Source: Lunularia cruciata
Lineage: Eukaryota; Streptophyta; Marchantiopsida; Lunulariales; Lunulariaceae
Assembly (NCBI GenBank): GCA_948567375.1
Contig: OX419757.1
Span: 33,542,001-33,606,000 of the forward strand
DNA length: 64,000 nt
Direction of reading: 5' to 3'
Below, one piece after another: positions 43,843 through 56,189 of the stretch (position 1 is the stretch's first letter; the number at the start of each line of letters is the position of its first letter). The position numbers and the translations under genes were made by a program. The notes beneath the pieces are model-generated. The model was given only the letters and a program-made list of their open reading frames with translations, searched no databases and was not told the origin of the DNA.

Positions 43843-46800
43843 ATGCAATATCTTCATTACAAAGTTGTTGCTCAAAAGATTGTACCAACATTGGAGCATG
43901 GGTGAAGTTAGTTGTTGGCTCCCATGTTGCTCCATACAATGGATACCCTTCCCAATGTAAGAGATATTCCACATGTAGATGGTGGGTACAAAAAATATGT
44001 TAAATGCAAAATGCATTCAACTTTGTATTCCTCCATGCCATCAATAAGTGTTGGACAAGGTCTAACTTCTTGTATAAAAGAAAAGTGGAGTGGTTGGGAT
44101 GCACATCTGCATAGTAAGGAAACATGGAACACTTGATGGACCTTTCATGTATTATGATAGCTTGAGGTAAATAAGCCATTATGCCAATTTGATGGAGGAT
44201 AGGAAAAGACCAAATAAAACAAGGTTTGAGCTTAAGAGAGCAAAACAATGTGAGGTTGGTTGTGTCAAGCTAGACTTAATCCCCAATGCTGAATCTATGT
44301 GTCTATGATGTGCATTTGGATATTTTTTTTGTCAATTTGAGCAATCTACAAATTGTGCTTGGCGTTCTCCACACCTTATTGGATTTTAGAAATAAAAGTG
44401 TTGACAATGTTAACTTTTGTAGCCATTGGATAGATCTTTACCAAGCTTGAAGGTATAAAAGGGTGCTCTCTATACATGAGGAAAGATGGTGTGACTTGTA
44501 TAGATGCATTCAATAAATTGTTATAAGCAAATTCCACCAATGTAAGTAAGGTGTCTCACCTTTCTTGCTCTTCTAAGAGTAAGCCCTAGATTATATTCTC
44601 AATAGTGCAATTAGCCCATTCTTTTTGTCCATTGGTTTATAGATGGTATGCCATGGACATGGCAAGTTTAGTTTTGAAAATGCCAAAGAGTGTTTTCCAA
44701 AACAAACTAGTAAATTGAATGCCTTGATTGGTGATAAGCACTTGAGAGAGACCCTGGTGAGAAAAGACAACAATTAAGTACAATTGAGCTAATTGTGGAG
44801 CAATCACATCCTTAGTTGTATTCATACATGAATCATTTTGTTAAGTTGGTCTACAAAGACTATAATGGAGTCAAACCCTAAGGTGGTCTTGGTAACTTTA
44901 CAAACCAGATCCATATTGATGTGCTCCCAATGTTGTGTAGAAGTAAGGAGGGGTTAAATGAGTCATATAGGAGCCTGATTAGAGGCTTTCTTTGGTTGAA
45001 GATGCCAAAGAATGTTTTCCAAAAAAAACTAGTGAAGTGAGTGCCTCAATCAATGATGAGCACTTGAGATAAGTTATGGTGAGAAAAGACTATAACTAAG
45101 TACAATTGAGCTAATTGTGGAGTAAACACATCCTTGGTCATATGACACACATGAATCATTTTTTTGAGTTGGTCTATAGAGATTACAATGGAGTTAAACC
45201 CTAAGATGATCGTGGGAACTTCATAAACCAGATCCATTTTGATGTGCTCCCAATGTTATGTAGGATTAGGGAAAGGTTGAAGGGAGCCTGATTAGAGGCT
45301 TTCTTTTGTTGATAGAGTAGGCAGCTTTGAATATACTCCATCATATTGTTGCTTACTTAGGCCAATAGTAATGGTGTTTAACTACATCTAAGCTCTTGTC
45401 CACTCCTATGTAACTTGCAATGGTAGAATCATGATATTCCACCAGGATGGTGGTTTTTATGTCTGGCGTATTGGGATCCATAACTTACAACTACAAAAGA
45501 TGAGTCTTTGGGTACTAGTTATGCCTTTGGATGATTGAGTTCCTTCAATTTGTGGGTCAGTCTTTGTAGCAATTAGAATCCTTGGCCAGAATTGTAGGTT
45601 CATCTTGAACTCTACCACCAGATTGTTCACCATAAGCATTAAGGTGAATGCATCTGCAAGTTGCTTAGCTTTCTTGTATGTGATCTTCATGTTGAATGTT
45701 GTCTCCACTCTACCTAATGAATTTTTCAATGAGATAGATTTTTTGTGTCTTGAGGTAGATTATAGGTTTGTGGTTTATCTCTATTGCAAATGCTTTCTTG
45801 CCAAGATAGTGCTTCCAATGGTTGGTTGCAAGGACAATTGCCAACTCTTCTTGTTAAGTGGTGTGATAGTTTCATTCTATCATTAACAAATTTTGAGAGA
45901 CATATGCAATTGGGTGCCATCCATCATTCCATTCTTGTTGTAGGACTGCTCCTATGGCAATGCCTAATGCATCTATAGCTAGCTAGATTGAACATTTTGG
46001 GTCAAAAAAATTCAAGATTGGTGCATGCAGTATGTATCTTTCAATTTCTCAAAGGCCAATTCCTAGTGGTTCCCATATCCACTTCTTCTCCTTGCCAAGT
46101 AGTGCAATTAGAAGTTGTATGACCTTGGAGAAGGCCTTGACAAATTGATGTAAAACCCCTTCAATCCCAAGAACTTCTTGAGTTGAGTCTGATCTTTTGG
46201 AGCACCTCATTTTTGAATGACTTCTATTATATTTGTTAACACTTAGATGCCTTATGCACTTACTCTATGCCCTAATTAATCTATTTCAAAACTTCCAAAC
46301 TGCACTTTGAGTTTTGGCATACAATTGGTTTTGTCATAGAATCTAGAGGGCTTCTCATAGATGTTGCTTGTGCTCCATCATCATCTTATTGTAGACTAAG
46401 ATATCATCAAGGAATATGATAATAGATTTATCCAAGTATGGAAAAAATATGTCATTCATCAAACTCATGAAATTGGTTGGTGCACTGGTGAGGTGAAATG
46501 GCATTATGAGGTACTCAAAGTGATCATACCTTGTTTGAAAGGCAGTTTTGTGTGCATCTTCCTTTGTGATCTTGATTTAATTATAACTGCTCCATAGACC
46601 AAGTTTGGTGAGGTGTTTTACACCATTGAGTTGATCAAACAGGTCATCCATGCAAGGTATTGGGTATCTTTTCTTCACCATTTTTTGATTGAGGCCCCAA
46701 TAGTCAATGTACATGTGCATTGTACCACCTTTCTAATTCACAAACAAGATGTTGGCTCCATATGGTGATATAATAGGTTGGATAAAGCCTCCTTGCAATA

Positions 46801-48436
46801 TATCCTTGATTTGAGCCTTATACTCCTTCAACTCATCAGGTGATAGTCAATATGGAGCCTTACAAGGAGATACCTTCCCAAGAAGTATCTCAATTTTATG
46901 ATCTACTCTCCTTTTTGGTGGTAATCTTAAGAATAAATTATCAAGAAAGACATCTTGAAACTCATTGACCATATCTTTGAAATTCTCAAGAATTTTTCCA
47001 TCAAGTTGTGCATTTTGGACTTCTCTTATTCGACCCATGAAACATCCATCTATTTCACTGATAGTTGTCATCCCTATTAGATAGAGAGGTACTTTTTGCC
47101 TTTGTGATCTTTCTCTATCCCCAATGATCTTCTATTGGCTAGCTCTCACTATTTCATTTCTCCAATCAACTATGGGGTTGTAGAGCTCCATCCATGGCAT
47201 GCCTAAGATCACATTGTAGTGAACTTATTGTATCACTTGTCACTCAATTTCTTCATGATACTCTTCTACAAAGAGTGCTATCTTTCTAGGTAATGACTCA
47301 ATCCTCTTTATTTGACCATTAGGTAACTCTGTTCTTTGTTCTCATTCTTCTTTAGTTCCATCTCTAACCTTTTTGTAGTAGAGTGAGACAAGAAATTCTC
47401 TATTTCTCTAGGGTCTATCAATACTCTCATTTGATTACCTTTTCAAGACTCCATTTATGACAATCAATTGTGCATTTGTCTTCTTCTCCTTCTTGCTTTT
47501 ACTCTTCTCCATTGAGCCAAAAGGTTATGAGGTTTACTAGCAATCTTCATTTTCTATGTGATTTCATCATCTTCCTCTTCAATTTTTTTGTCCATGTTGT
47601 TCAAAGCTCACTTGTATGGAGGACAATGACCTCTAGGAAGACAAACATGACAATTGATGGCAATGTTCCCAACTTGGCCATAATGTAACAAAACTGTTGT
47701 TCTACTCAAGCCCCTTCTCCTTGTGGGACTCCATCCCCCCTTTCTTTGATCTGTCCTTGTTCTCCTTGGAGCGCTTGTGCTCCTTGCTCTTGGAAATGAA
47801 TGTTGCTTAACTTTGTAGGAATTGGTCCACCAAATTATGATGTTTCAGCTTGATAGTGTTGAGTCAAGACTGCCTCTTCACCTCCCCCAAGTGCTCTGCT
47901 ATTCTTTGAGCACACATAATGGCTTAAAAAATAGTGTGAGGATTTTATACCATTATGTCTTGGTAAATTTTCTCTTTTAATCCCGATTTTAAATTTTCAA
48001 GAGCTTTATTGGACTCATATTGGTTATCACAACCTGTAGATCAAGAAATATCTCCATATACTCTTATATGTTCTTTTTCTACTTCAACTTCCATAGTTGG
48101 GTTTGAGCAATCTATACAGAATCCACGGATTAGAAATTCTTTCACAACCCTTCTTGCATGGCTATCCAAGTGATCTCTCTTTCTTTTTCCAACATTGATT
48201 GTTCCTAAGCATCATACCATGTAAAGGCTTTATTTGTTAAGTATCCACATGCAAACATGCAAACGGAATGATTAGTGATCTCAATTGTGAATAATCAAAA
48301 GTATTGATTCATTCTTGAAATCTACTTTTCCACTACTTCCCATGGAATGCTATCCCATATAAAGCTCAATGTTGTACATCTTCTTCATCCATTGGAGCAA
48401 TGTGGCTTCATTGTTGACCAAGGTCAATGTCATTGT
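43843..48436 (-). pseudogene. Chromovirus gag-pol with chromodomain (minus strand)
   Basis: Reading 5' to 3' on the minus strand, gag starts within 48436. Protease and the start of RT lie at about 47460-46850 (KDMVNEFQDVFLDNLFLRL, PPKRRVDHKIEIL), followed by RT, RNase H (about 46100-45700) and integrase (about 45500-44300). A chromodomain closes the frame: MEEYKVECIL (about 44063-44030), then after a frameshift EYLLHWEGYPLYGATWEP (43969-43916). The aromatic-cage region and the GYP...TWEP signature are visible. A 322-bp direct duplication sits in the integrase. There are many stops. Confidence 0.8.
44681..45312 (-). repeat. 322-bp tandem duplication in the chromovirus integrase
   Basis: 44681-45002 and 45003-about 45312 are direct copies: both run from TGCCAAAGA(G/A)TGTTTTCC to GCCTGATTAGAGGCTTTCTTT. 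The chromovirus at 31474-36470 has this stretch once (near 35500-35800). The two units differ at many sites, so the duplication is old. Confidence 0.8.
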
Positions 48437-49136
48437 GTAATACTAATAGCTGGACATATCATCTTGAGTTAAAAATTGGCTTGGTAACATTTAGAAGGAT
48501 GTTATGTATGATGGGCTAGGTAGATCAGATAGAGGTGTCACCAAAATAATACTTCTACTAATAGGGTAGGCGCCAAAAATAGCTTGAATTTGTAATACCA
48601 AAAGCTAGACATATTATCTAGAGGAGGAAATTGGCCTGGTAACAGTTAGGCCTGATAGGCTAGGTAGTTTATGTAGAAGTGTCACCAAAAAAGGACTTCT
48701 ACTTATAGGGTAGGAGCCAAAGATAGCTTGGAGACTTCAAAGCCAATTTTGAAGGCCTAAATGGATGAATTAGGCCTCAAAAATGTGCATAGTCTCTAGT
48801 AAATAAATGTATGTCTTAACTTTCCCCAAGTTTGCCTCATCAAGTGCTTTCCAATGGTACCTCACCCATGCAATTTAGAGATTCCTACAAGAAGATTCCT
48901 TAAAGATTCCCTCTGGTCAAAGATGGTTTGACCAACCGGGTAGGATCAGAACCAACATGTCACCCATGCATGCAACCAATCTTAGGGCAGAGCTTGCTTA
49001 TAGATCACCAATCCATGTATCTGATCCAAGGGTGGAGCTTCCTTTGGAGTGGTCCCTATAATATATAGGTGCTCCTTTGGGGCATTAGAGGTCAAGTGTA
49101 ATTTTTTTTGTTTTTTTTGCTATGTTTCTCTTCAAG
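48437..49136 (+). repeat. Two plus-strand chromovirus LTR fragments
   Basis: 48437-48590 is the first ~155 bp of an LTR (TGTAATACTAATAGC). From 48591 a second, longer copy starts (TGTAATACCAAAAGC) and runs almost to the LTR end. Their orientation is opposite to the adjacent pol remnant, so this junction is a rearrangement and not the 5' LTR of that element. Confidence 0.75.
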
Positions 49137-49181
49137 TAACCAATCCTCAAAAGATAACACATTGACATGAGTGACTTGTCA

Positions 49182-49606
49182 GATGCTTTGGCTGTTGTTA
49201 ATGGGTTTTGGGTAAGGAATATCCATCCACATGGGCATATCTCCCTAAGCATGTGATCTTATCTTGACCCAACCACTAAGTCAAGGATTTCTTCACATGG
49301 GCTATCCTTGGACTATAAAAGAATCCAAAACAAAAAGGGTTGTGTGCCCAAGAGTTCTCAACTCTTTCCTCAAAGCCAAACACCTAAGAATAATACCAAG
49401 TCAACAAACTAGAATCCAAAATATTGGTGCTCATCTTTTCCACTTCCTCTAAAGTAAGGTCCCCACTATCTTAGCAATGACTAACTTTAGCTAATAATGA
49501 CTAATGTTAACCCATCCTTTATCTCTATAGAGATAATATCTCTCAAGTATTTGTAATACCAAGCTAAATATCACAATACCACACACATGCACAAATGGGT
49601 GTTACA
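49182..49606 (-). repeat. Fragment of a family G LTR
   Basis: Its reverse complement matches the first ~400 bp of the G LTR at 58086-58480, from GGGTGTTACA at its right edge (complement TGTAACACCC) to GGAATATCCATCCACATGG. Copia sequence resumes immediately to its right (GATCAAGTTTTGAGG). Confidence 0.8.
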
Positions 49607-51423
49607 GATCAAGTTTTGAGGTTATAGAAGAACAAGCAAAACATCAAGAAGAAGTATTTTTTGAAGACATTTCAAAGAATGATTTTATACTAAATATGAG
49701 TTTGGGAGAAAATAAACAGATCATAGTTGATCCAATCATGCTAATAATTGATTTGAGGAGATCTACTAGATTACAAGAACCAAAAGAGAGGTATTCCCTA
49801 TCTATGTATTACTTACTCTTGACAAAAAATGATGAATCTGAGTGTTGTTGAGAGGCAATGCAAAAGGAGGACTCATTGTAGTGGGAGCTTGCAGTGAAGC
49901 AAGAGATGTAATCTTTAGAAAGGAATGAGATTTGGTCATTGATCAAGCCATCAAAGAGAAAGAAGGCATTGCAGAACAAATGGGTGTATAGAGTCAAAGA
50001 CAAGCATGATGGAAGCACGCAATACAATGCAAACTTGTGCAAAGGATTTTCAATAGACCAAAGGTATAGAGTACAATGAGATTTACTCCATAGTTTGACT
50101 ACCATCAGATTGGTCTTGGGTCTTGTGACTATAGAGGATTTTCATCTAAAGCAACTAGATATAAAAACAATTTTTCTACATGGAGACCTTGAGAAGGATG
50201 TCTATATGACACAACTTGAGTGGTTTCAAATCACAAACAAAGGAGACATGGTCTACAAGTTAAAGAAGAGTCTCTATGGTTTGAAATAGGCTCCTCTACA
50301 ATGGTACTTGAAGTTTGATAGCTTTATGACCAATAATGGTTAAATCAGATGCAAAATGGAGCATTGTTGCTATATTAAGTCATTTATTGATTCATACATC
50401 ATCTTGCTACTTTATATTGATGATATGTTAGTTGTTGGATCCAACATGAGTGAAATCAACAAGCTAAAGTGCCAATTGTTTGATGTATTTGAAATGAAAA
50501 ATCTAGGTCCTTCATAATAGATACTTGGAATGAGGATTACTAGAGAAAAATTTGCAAGTACTTTGAAGTTGTCTCAACATCAAGAAGTACATCAAGAAGT
50601 TGATAGACAAGTTTGGTCCACAGAATGCTAAAATTTGAACCACTTCCTTTGGAAGTCACTTCAAACTCTCTAAGGAGCAATCACCAAGAACTGATGAAGA
50701 TGGAGAGCATATGAGCATAGTACCCTATGCATTATTAGTGGGCAGTATGATGTATGCCATGGTATGTACTAGGCCATACATTGCTCATGTAGTGGAAGTT
50801 GTGAGTAAATTCATGTCAAACCCAAGACGAGAGCATTAGGAAGTAGTAAAATGGCTATTATGCTACTTGAAAGATACCTTTGATAAGGCACTTTGCATCA
50901 AGAAAATAGATGTTATTCTAGGGAGCTTCACTTATGTGGATTTGGGAGGAGATTGGATAATCAAAAGAGCGTTATAGTATATACATTTACCTTGGTTTGG
51001 TTGCCATAAGTTGGATGTCTTCTTTGCATAAGAGTGTTGTAATTTCTAACATAAAAGCTAAGTGCATTGCCATCTCAAAGACAATCCAAGAGATGATATA
51101 GCTGAAAAAATTTATGGTAGAGATAGGCAAGAAATAAGATGACAATATAATCCATAATAATAGCCAAAGTGCTATGAATCTTGTAGAGAATCTTTTGTTT
51201 CATGCAATGACAAAATATACTAAATTGAGATATCATATCATTCATGAATTGATAGATGATGGAAAATTGATTTTTGTAAAGATTGTTGGAGTAAACAGAT
51301 GTGTTTACCTAGTTAATCACAATTGAGAAGCTCAAGCAATGCATAGTTGCATTTGAATTTCAAAGTTACTTGTTTGTCCTATACATTACAGTGATAAGTA
51401 ATCTCAAACTGCAAGTGAGAGAT
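49607..51423 (+). pseudogene. Copia reverse transcriptase and RNase H
   Basis: Begins between integrase and RT. RT blocks are NKWVYRVKDKHDGS (about 49975-50020), FHLKQLDIKTIFLHGDLEKD (50140-50199) and KLKKSLYGLK, then a TAG, APLQWYLKF (50259-50315). The catalytic LLYIDDMLVVG has Tyr-Ile-Asp-Asp at 50413-50424. RNase H is recognisable at about 50730-51300. The purine tract AAGTGAGAGAT lies at the end. The integrase core expected upstream is absent. Confidence 0.85.
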
Positions 51424-52192
51424 TGTTAAGTGTGGAGTCTGATTATTATTAGAATGCCTTATGAGATAATTATTACAAGAATATAAAAGATTCAATACAA
51501 GACAGATTTTCTACAAGAATGTAGAAGTGTAAGTACTGGACAAATCTTGATATTACAAGATTTCATTATAGGAGTGAAAAAAGGCAGTTCATGTCAAATA
51601 TCTCTATAGATACAAATGCAATTCAGGTATGCCCTATTTCATTGGAAGGATTTTCTCAATGGATTTCCATAGACACCAATAGCATGGAAAATGAAGCTTT
51701 AGGAAAGAAGTTACATCCATCTAAAGTTTGGAATAAATAGGTCTTGTGAGAGCTATGAGATTCTATTGCGGGAGCTATGGGACTATGGGCATGGGACCTA
51801 AAATACCTACAAGAATGGATCCTATGGGAAGTTGGGGAGATGGATCCCACTTGTAAAACTTAGTGAGGTGACGTGTATCAATTGATACCAAATAATCTAG
51901 AATTTAGATATGGGATCAATTAGGATTACACATGCTAGAATGAGACAAGAGACTCTAAGAGCATATTTATATATATTTGTAAAGTCTATAGTCAATGGAT
52001 GACTTTGATAATTGTTGAATAAAAAAATCCATGTGCAATTGTAGGCAAACATTGGCTAAACCACATAAAATTGGCATAATTCTCATGGATACTATTCTTG
52101 ACAAGATTAATGAAAGACTCTTTCTCCATAAATAGCCAAATTATTATTCCTAATGTTCTCTTAATTCCAATTTGAATTCCTTTCTCCTAATA
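51424..52192 (+). repeat. Copia 3' LTR
   Basis: Starts TGTTAAGTGTGGAGTC and ends TTCTCCTAATA, followed by the GATAG target copy. It is 79 bp shorter than the 5' LTR. Confidence 0.9.
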
Positions 52193-52349
52193 GATAGTTG
52201 ATGTGATCTATAGTGGATATGAAACCTAACTTTATTCACACCTTTCATAGTATAGAATTAGGTTGTTCTAGTCCTTGGAAGGTCTGCTAAGGGATGACTA
52301 TTATGAGTTTAGGAGAATATACTTGGAGGAGATTGAGCTATGGAGATAG
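52193..52349 (+). pseudogene. Gag fragment of copy E
   Basis: Resumes after the copia element (GATAGTTGATGTGATC, matching copy A near 12735) and runs through LEEIELWR-like sequence to TATGGAGATAG. The similarity to copy A stops there. About 0.9 kb of gag is not found before the match resumes near 58780. Confidence 0.75.
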
Positions 52350-53208
52350 TGTTACGTGTGCAAAATCTCAGAGGATTGTGACATACCAATTGTGAGATTT
52401 GACTAAAATTGTGAGGAAGGTCAATTCTACATAGTTTAGATTTCATGCATGAGGAGTGTGAGAGCAACAAAAAGCATGTTTGAGTGTTAGACTCATCTTG
52501 GGAATATAGAGGGTCATCAAGAGTGGAAATTGAGGCTATGCAAGGTTTCCCAAGGTTTTGAACTGTTTTTAGGGGTGGATTTGAGGAGAAGAGAGTTTAA
52601 AATAGAATTTGAATAGAGTGTTGAGAGGATCCCAAAACCTACACCACTTGGATGAAAGAGTGAATCTAAGTGATTTTTATGTGGAAATAAGGGACATAAG
52701 GCAAGTTCATGTCCATTGACTTTTGAGAGCAAGAGATTGAGAGAAACAAGAGGCTTACTTGACATGAGTTTTCATGTTGGACCTTCTTCACCAAGATTGG
52801 GAAGGAGAAGATCTAAGACCAAGCAGTTGTGTGAGGTTTGTGGAGTGGAAGGACTTCCAAAAGGACATGAGTGTAGTGGAGTAAAAGCACTTTTGGAGAC
52901 TTTGGTGAAAGATCTTGGAGAGAGTCTTAGTACAGCTAAAGAAATACTATCACCTTCATCAGCTAGTTCTCAAGATTAGTGATGGAGATGATCTTTCAAC
53001 TTATGGATAAACTATCCATGAGATTTAGATTAATATGCACTCTAGGATTTGATGTTGCTATAGAAATCTTAGAGTAACCTGAACCTTTTTTATTCCCTAG
53101 GGTGGATTATTCTCAAATGGTGTTAGTCATGTAAATACTCTATTAGTTATAGAGTGAGAGAAAAAAAAGAAAAAAAGAAAAAAAATTGGGAGAAAAGAAA
53201 GATAGTGA
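52350..53208 (+). other. Unassigned segment with zinc-knuckle coding potential
   Basis: It matches neither copy E gag nor the G LTR. Around 52665-52710 one frame reads FLCGNKGHKASSCP, a CCHC-like knuckle whose first Cys position is TGA. The frame continues open to 52979 with a second Cys/His cluster, LCEVCGVEGLPKGHEC. An A-rich stretch (53159-53190) precedes the G gag. It may be the leader of G with an extra small gag-like frame, or a fragment of another retroelement. A 5' LTR of G is not present here. Confidence 0.4.
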
Positions 53209-54240
53209 GGGGCTAAGAAGGGGAAACTTCCGATTTTCTTTAACAAGGATAGAGAAGATGTGGAAGCCTTTGTGAGAGACTTCAAGAGCGCTTGCATAGG
53301 AAACAATGAGAGGAGGAAGAATGAGTGGGCCTCATTATTACCAGATTTCTTTGAGGATGCAGCACTTACATGGTATGAGTCAGAATACCAAAAGAGAGAG
53401 AAGAGAGATGGAGAAGAAGAGTCTTTGGAGAGTTTGACTTCAACACTCATTGAGAACTTTCTTCTAGATGAGAGTTATGAGAGATTGATGAGTGAAGTTA
53501 CCTTTCTTAAACAAGGAGACGGAGAGAAAGTGAGAGTCTATATGGAAAGAGTGGAAAAGTTAGAGACCAGATTTTGCATAGTGTTGAGGAAGGGTGGGGA
53601 TGATGTAGAGACTACTATGATTGGCATAGGGGTCATGCTCACCAAAAATTTTGTGGGAGGACTAAGACCACAAATTAGAAGCAAGGTGAGATATGAGAAA
53701 CCTTCTTCCAAGGTTGAAGGTATCAAGATTGCAATTCATATGGAGGGCGGTTTGGAAGGGGATGAGAGTGATTTGGCGATGAAGGAGGTTGTGAATCCTC
53801 CTCAAGGTTACAAGTATGGTGGAACTTTTGATACTTTGGTGATAAGGGTTGCACTATAAGTAGTAGTTACTCCAGTTCTTGCACCTCCACCAAAGGACCC
53901 ACTTCAAACCATCACAGAACAACTTGTAGATCTCACAATCAATGTGGTACAACTATGAGAGAAGAGAGAGGTGGATCAGAATGTGGGGAGAGGGCCTAGG
54001 AGTTATGGAAGTAATCCATATAGAGGAGGGTAACCAACCAATAATTTAAATGAGAGAAATTATTTTGGTTGTGGAGGAAGAGGCCATATCCAAAAGAATT
54101 GCCCAAATTCTACTTACCATGGAAGAAGGGGTTATGAGGGAGCCAATAGAGGGAAAGAGGGAGGTAGTGAAACCCAAGTAGCTCTTAATCCAAACAAAGG
54201 TAAGGAGATACATCTATAGATGTGGTTGAGAGCAAGTATG
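53209..54240 (+). pseudogene. Gag of element G
   Basis: GKLPIFFNKDREDVEAFVRD opens a retrotransposon gag domain. It is open to 53859 and includes FFEDAALTWYESEY, MSEVTFLKQGDGEKVRVYME and GLRPQIRSKVRYEK. After a TAA it continues to one zinc knuckle, GCGGRGHIQKNCP (about 54065-54105), where the first Cys is replaced (YFGCGG). The start codon is unclear because the upstream A-rich region is rearranged. Confidence 0.8.
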
Positions 54241-54649
54241 AGAAGGGAGAGTGCTCAAACTCCAAGAGTCTTAATTTGGAGCTTTTGGCACAAGAGAAGA
54301 AGAGAGATCATTTTGCAAAGAATGTGCATCCTTCTCAAGGATTTACTCCAAGCCAAGATACTCCTATGCCTACTAGGAGCACTTGCACAAGCACTTCAAC
54401 ACCATCAACAACAAAGACTCTAAGGAAGAAGTTGGAGATGGAGGACTTCTTGATCTCAAAGCAACAATGGAACTACAATGTCTTGGAGGATGTTGGTAGT
54501 CACAAGGCTAACATCTTAGTGGTTGCTTTGAATCCTACTTTGAGAAAGGAGCTTAGAGGTGGTTTGAGTTCTACAAGGAGCAAGAGGAAGAAGAAGGAAA
54601 AAGTTCCAATATCAATGGGGGTGGTAGATGCCAAACAAGTACCATAGGA

Positions 54650-54990
54650 GGCATGTGAATATGCCTCCAAGATTGATGTGAGAGTAAATGGTCACAACAT
54701 CAAGGATGCATTGGTTGATGGAGGATCAATAGTGAATGCCATGTCAGAAAGGTTGATGAAGAAGTTGTGTATGATACCCTCAAGACCTTCAACATTTGTG
54801 GTGAGCATGGCAAACAAGCAACAAGTTTGACTAGTAGGGGTGATGGATAAAGTGGTAGTTTTCAATTATGGGAGTTCAAAATCTCATGACTTTTCAAGTC
54901 TTGAAGGATCCAAGCTATGACTTACTTCTTGGGAGGCCACGGTTGCGAGCAGCACACACAATTGATCGATACCACAAAGGGTACTTGAGG
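54650..54990 (+). pseudogene. Protease of element G
   Basis: The active-site block is DALVDGGSIVNAMS (Asp-Gly-Gly-Ser at about 54717-54728), followed by ERLMKKLCM. After a frameshift near 54865, SYDLLLGRPRLR (about 54910-54945) is the second retropepsin motif. Asp-Gly-Gly-Ser instead of Asp-Ser/Thr-Gly is typical of some non-chromodomain plant gypsy lineages. The remaining frame (to 55584) links to RT. Confidence 0.75.
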
Positions 54991-55389
54991 ATTGGGCCAT
55001 CAAACTATAGAGTCACAGTTCTTGTGACTAACACCACCAACACTTCTCATTTAGATACACCATCTTCTGATTATTGGGAATTAGATTCTGAAAAAGGAGC
55101 TTCAAGTGTAGACACAAGCATGGAGGAGGAGACTTCCACGGAGGAAGATGAATATGAATTGTATTTAGATGTGTATCCCTTGTGTGCTATGGATTTTGCA
55201 CCTAAGCCAAAGGTTTTGAAGGACCCAGATAAATCCCCATTGACACTTGAGGAGGTAGATAGAAGGTTAGCTACCCTCAAGTATGGCCCAAATGTTACCA
55301 AGAAGGAGAAGGTGAGATTTGAAGAGATTTTTTGCAAGTTCATCTATGTGTATGCTCTCAAGTACAAGGATTTGAAGGAAGTCACCTTG

Positions 55390-56060
55390 GAGGAGCACAA
55401 GATAGAGGTGGAGTCACATGCAAGACCAATCCGCCAAAATCAATGTCACATCAGCCCACCAATATCATTGGTTTTGAAGGAGGAGATTGATAAGCTCAAG
55501 GAGGCTGGATTTGTCTTTGAGGTGGAGAATTCAGAATGGGTGTCTCCAATTGTGATTGTGAAGAAAAAGAATGGCAAGCTTTGAGTATATGTGGATTACA
55601 AGAAGCTCAATGTTGTTACCAAGAAGGAATACTACCCATTACCATTCCTTGATGAGATCTTGGAGGAGGCTGTAGGTCATGAAAGGTATAGTTTTGGAGA
55701 TGGTTATAGTGGATATAACCAAATAAAGATTGCACCAGAGCATCAACAACTCACCACATTCACCACACCTTGGGGAACTTATGCTTTCAAGGTCATGGCT
55801 TTTGGGCTTTGCAATGCTCCAGCCACATTCCAACAGTTCATGAACAAGGTATTTGAACCTTTCATTGGGAAATTTGTGAGACTTCATTGATGACTTTTGT
55901 ATCTATGGGAGCAAGGAGGAGCACTTTGAGCACCTAATCAAGATCTTGCAATGCTTGGATGAGGCAAATCTATCACTCAACCCAAAGAACTGCATTTTTG
56001 GATGTGAAGAAGTTCTACTTTTAGGGGACATCATCTCCAAGGATAGAATAGCAGTTATCC
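55390..56060 (+). pseudogene. Reverse transcriptase of element G
   Basis: Blocks in order are EEIDKLKEAGFVFEVENSEW and VSPIVIVKKKNG, then a TGA (55582-55584), VDYKKLNVVTKKEYYPLPF, SGYNQIKIAPE, FKVMAFGLCNAPATFQQFMN, and, after a one-base frame change, the catalytic FIDDFCIYGS (55884-55913). The Asp pair is intact. Only two lesions separate this RT from an open frame. Confidence 0.88.
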
Positions 56061-56189
56061 TAAGAAGGTGAGAAAAATCTTAGACCTTCTATTCCCTTCA
56101 AGCTTGACAAAGTTACACTAATTCTTGGGGATGGTTGGGTACAATAGGAGGTTCATCTTTTCATTTTCCAACAAGGCTTATGCATTGAC

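Larger units (their letters stand above)
43203..48436 (-). mobile_element. Minus-strand chromovirus remnant inside the copia element
   Basis: Consists of the 3' LTR (43203-43824), a purine tract complement (43825-43842), and pol and gag reading on the minus strand up to 48436. There, plus-strand LTR fragments of the same family replace the rest of gag, the primer site and the 5' LTR. It belongs to the same family as 27726-39101 by LTR and protein similarity. No clean target duplication was found because the upstream end is rearranged. Confidence 0.8.
40930..52192 (+). mobile_element. Ty1/copia element, interrupted by a chromovirus remnant
   Basis: Flanked by perfect GATAG duplications (40925-40929 and 52193-52197) within gag of copy E. 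It has LTRs of 848 and 769 bp, a primer site after the 5' LTR (TGGTATTACATC, 41780), and the classic copia purine tract AAGTGAGAGAT before the 3' LTR. The internal order is gag, zinc knuckle, protease remnant and pre-integrase, then a 6.4-kb insertion in place of the integrase core, then RT and RNase H. The Copia order (integrase before RT) is clear. It is decayed. Confidence 0.9.

Noticed and set aside
53159-53190. A-rich run as the poly(A) tail of a retrogene or LINE
   Set aside because: It is mixed with G, has no flanking target duplication and leads directly into gag of element G.
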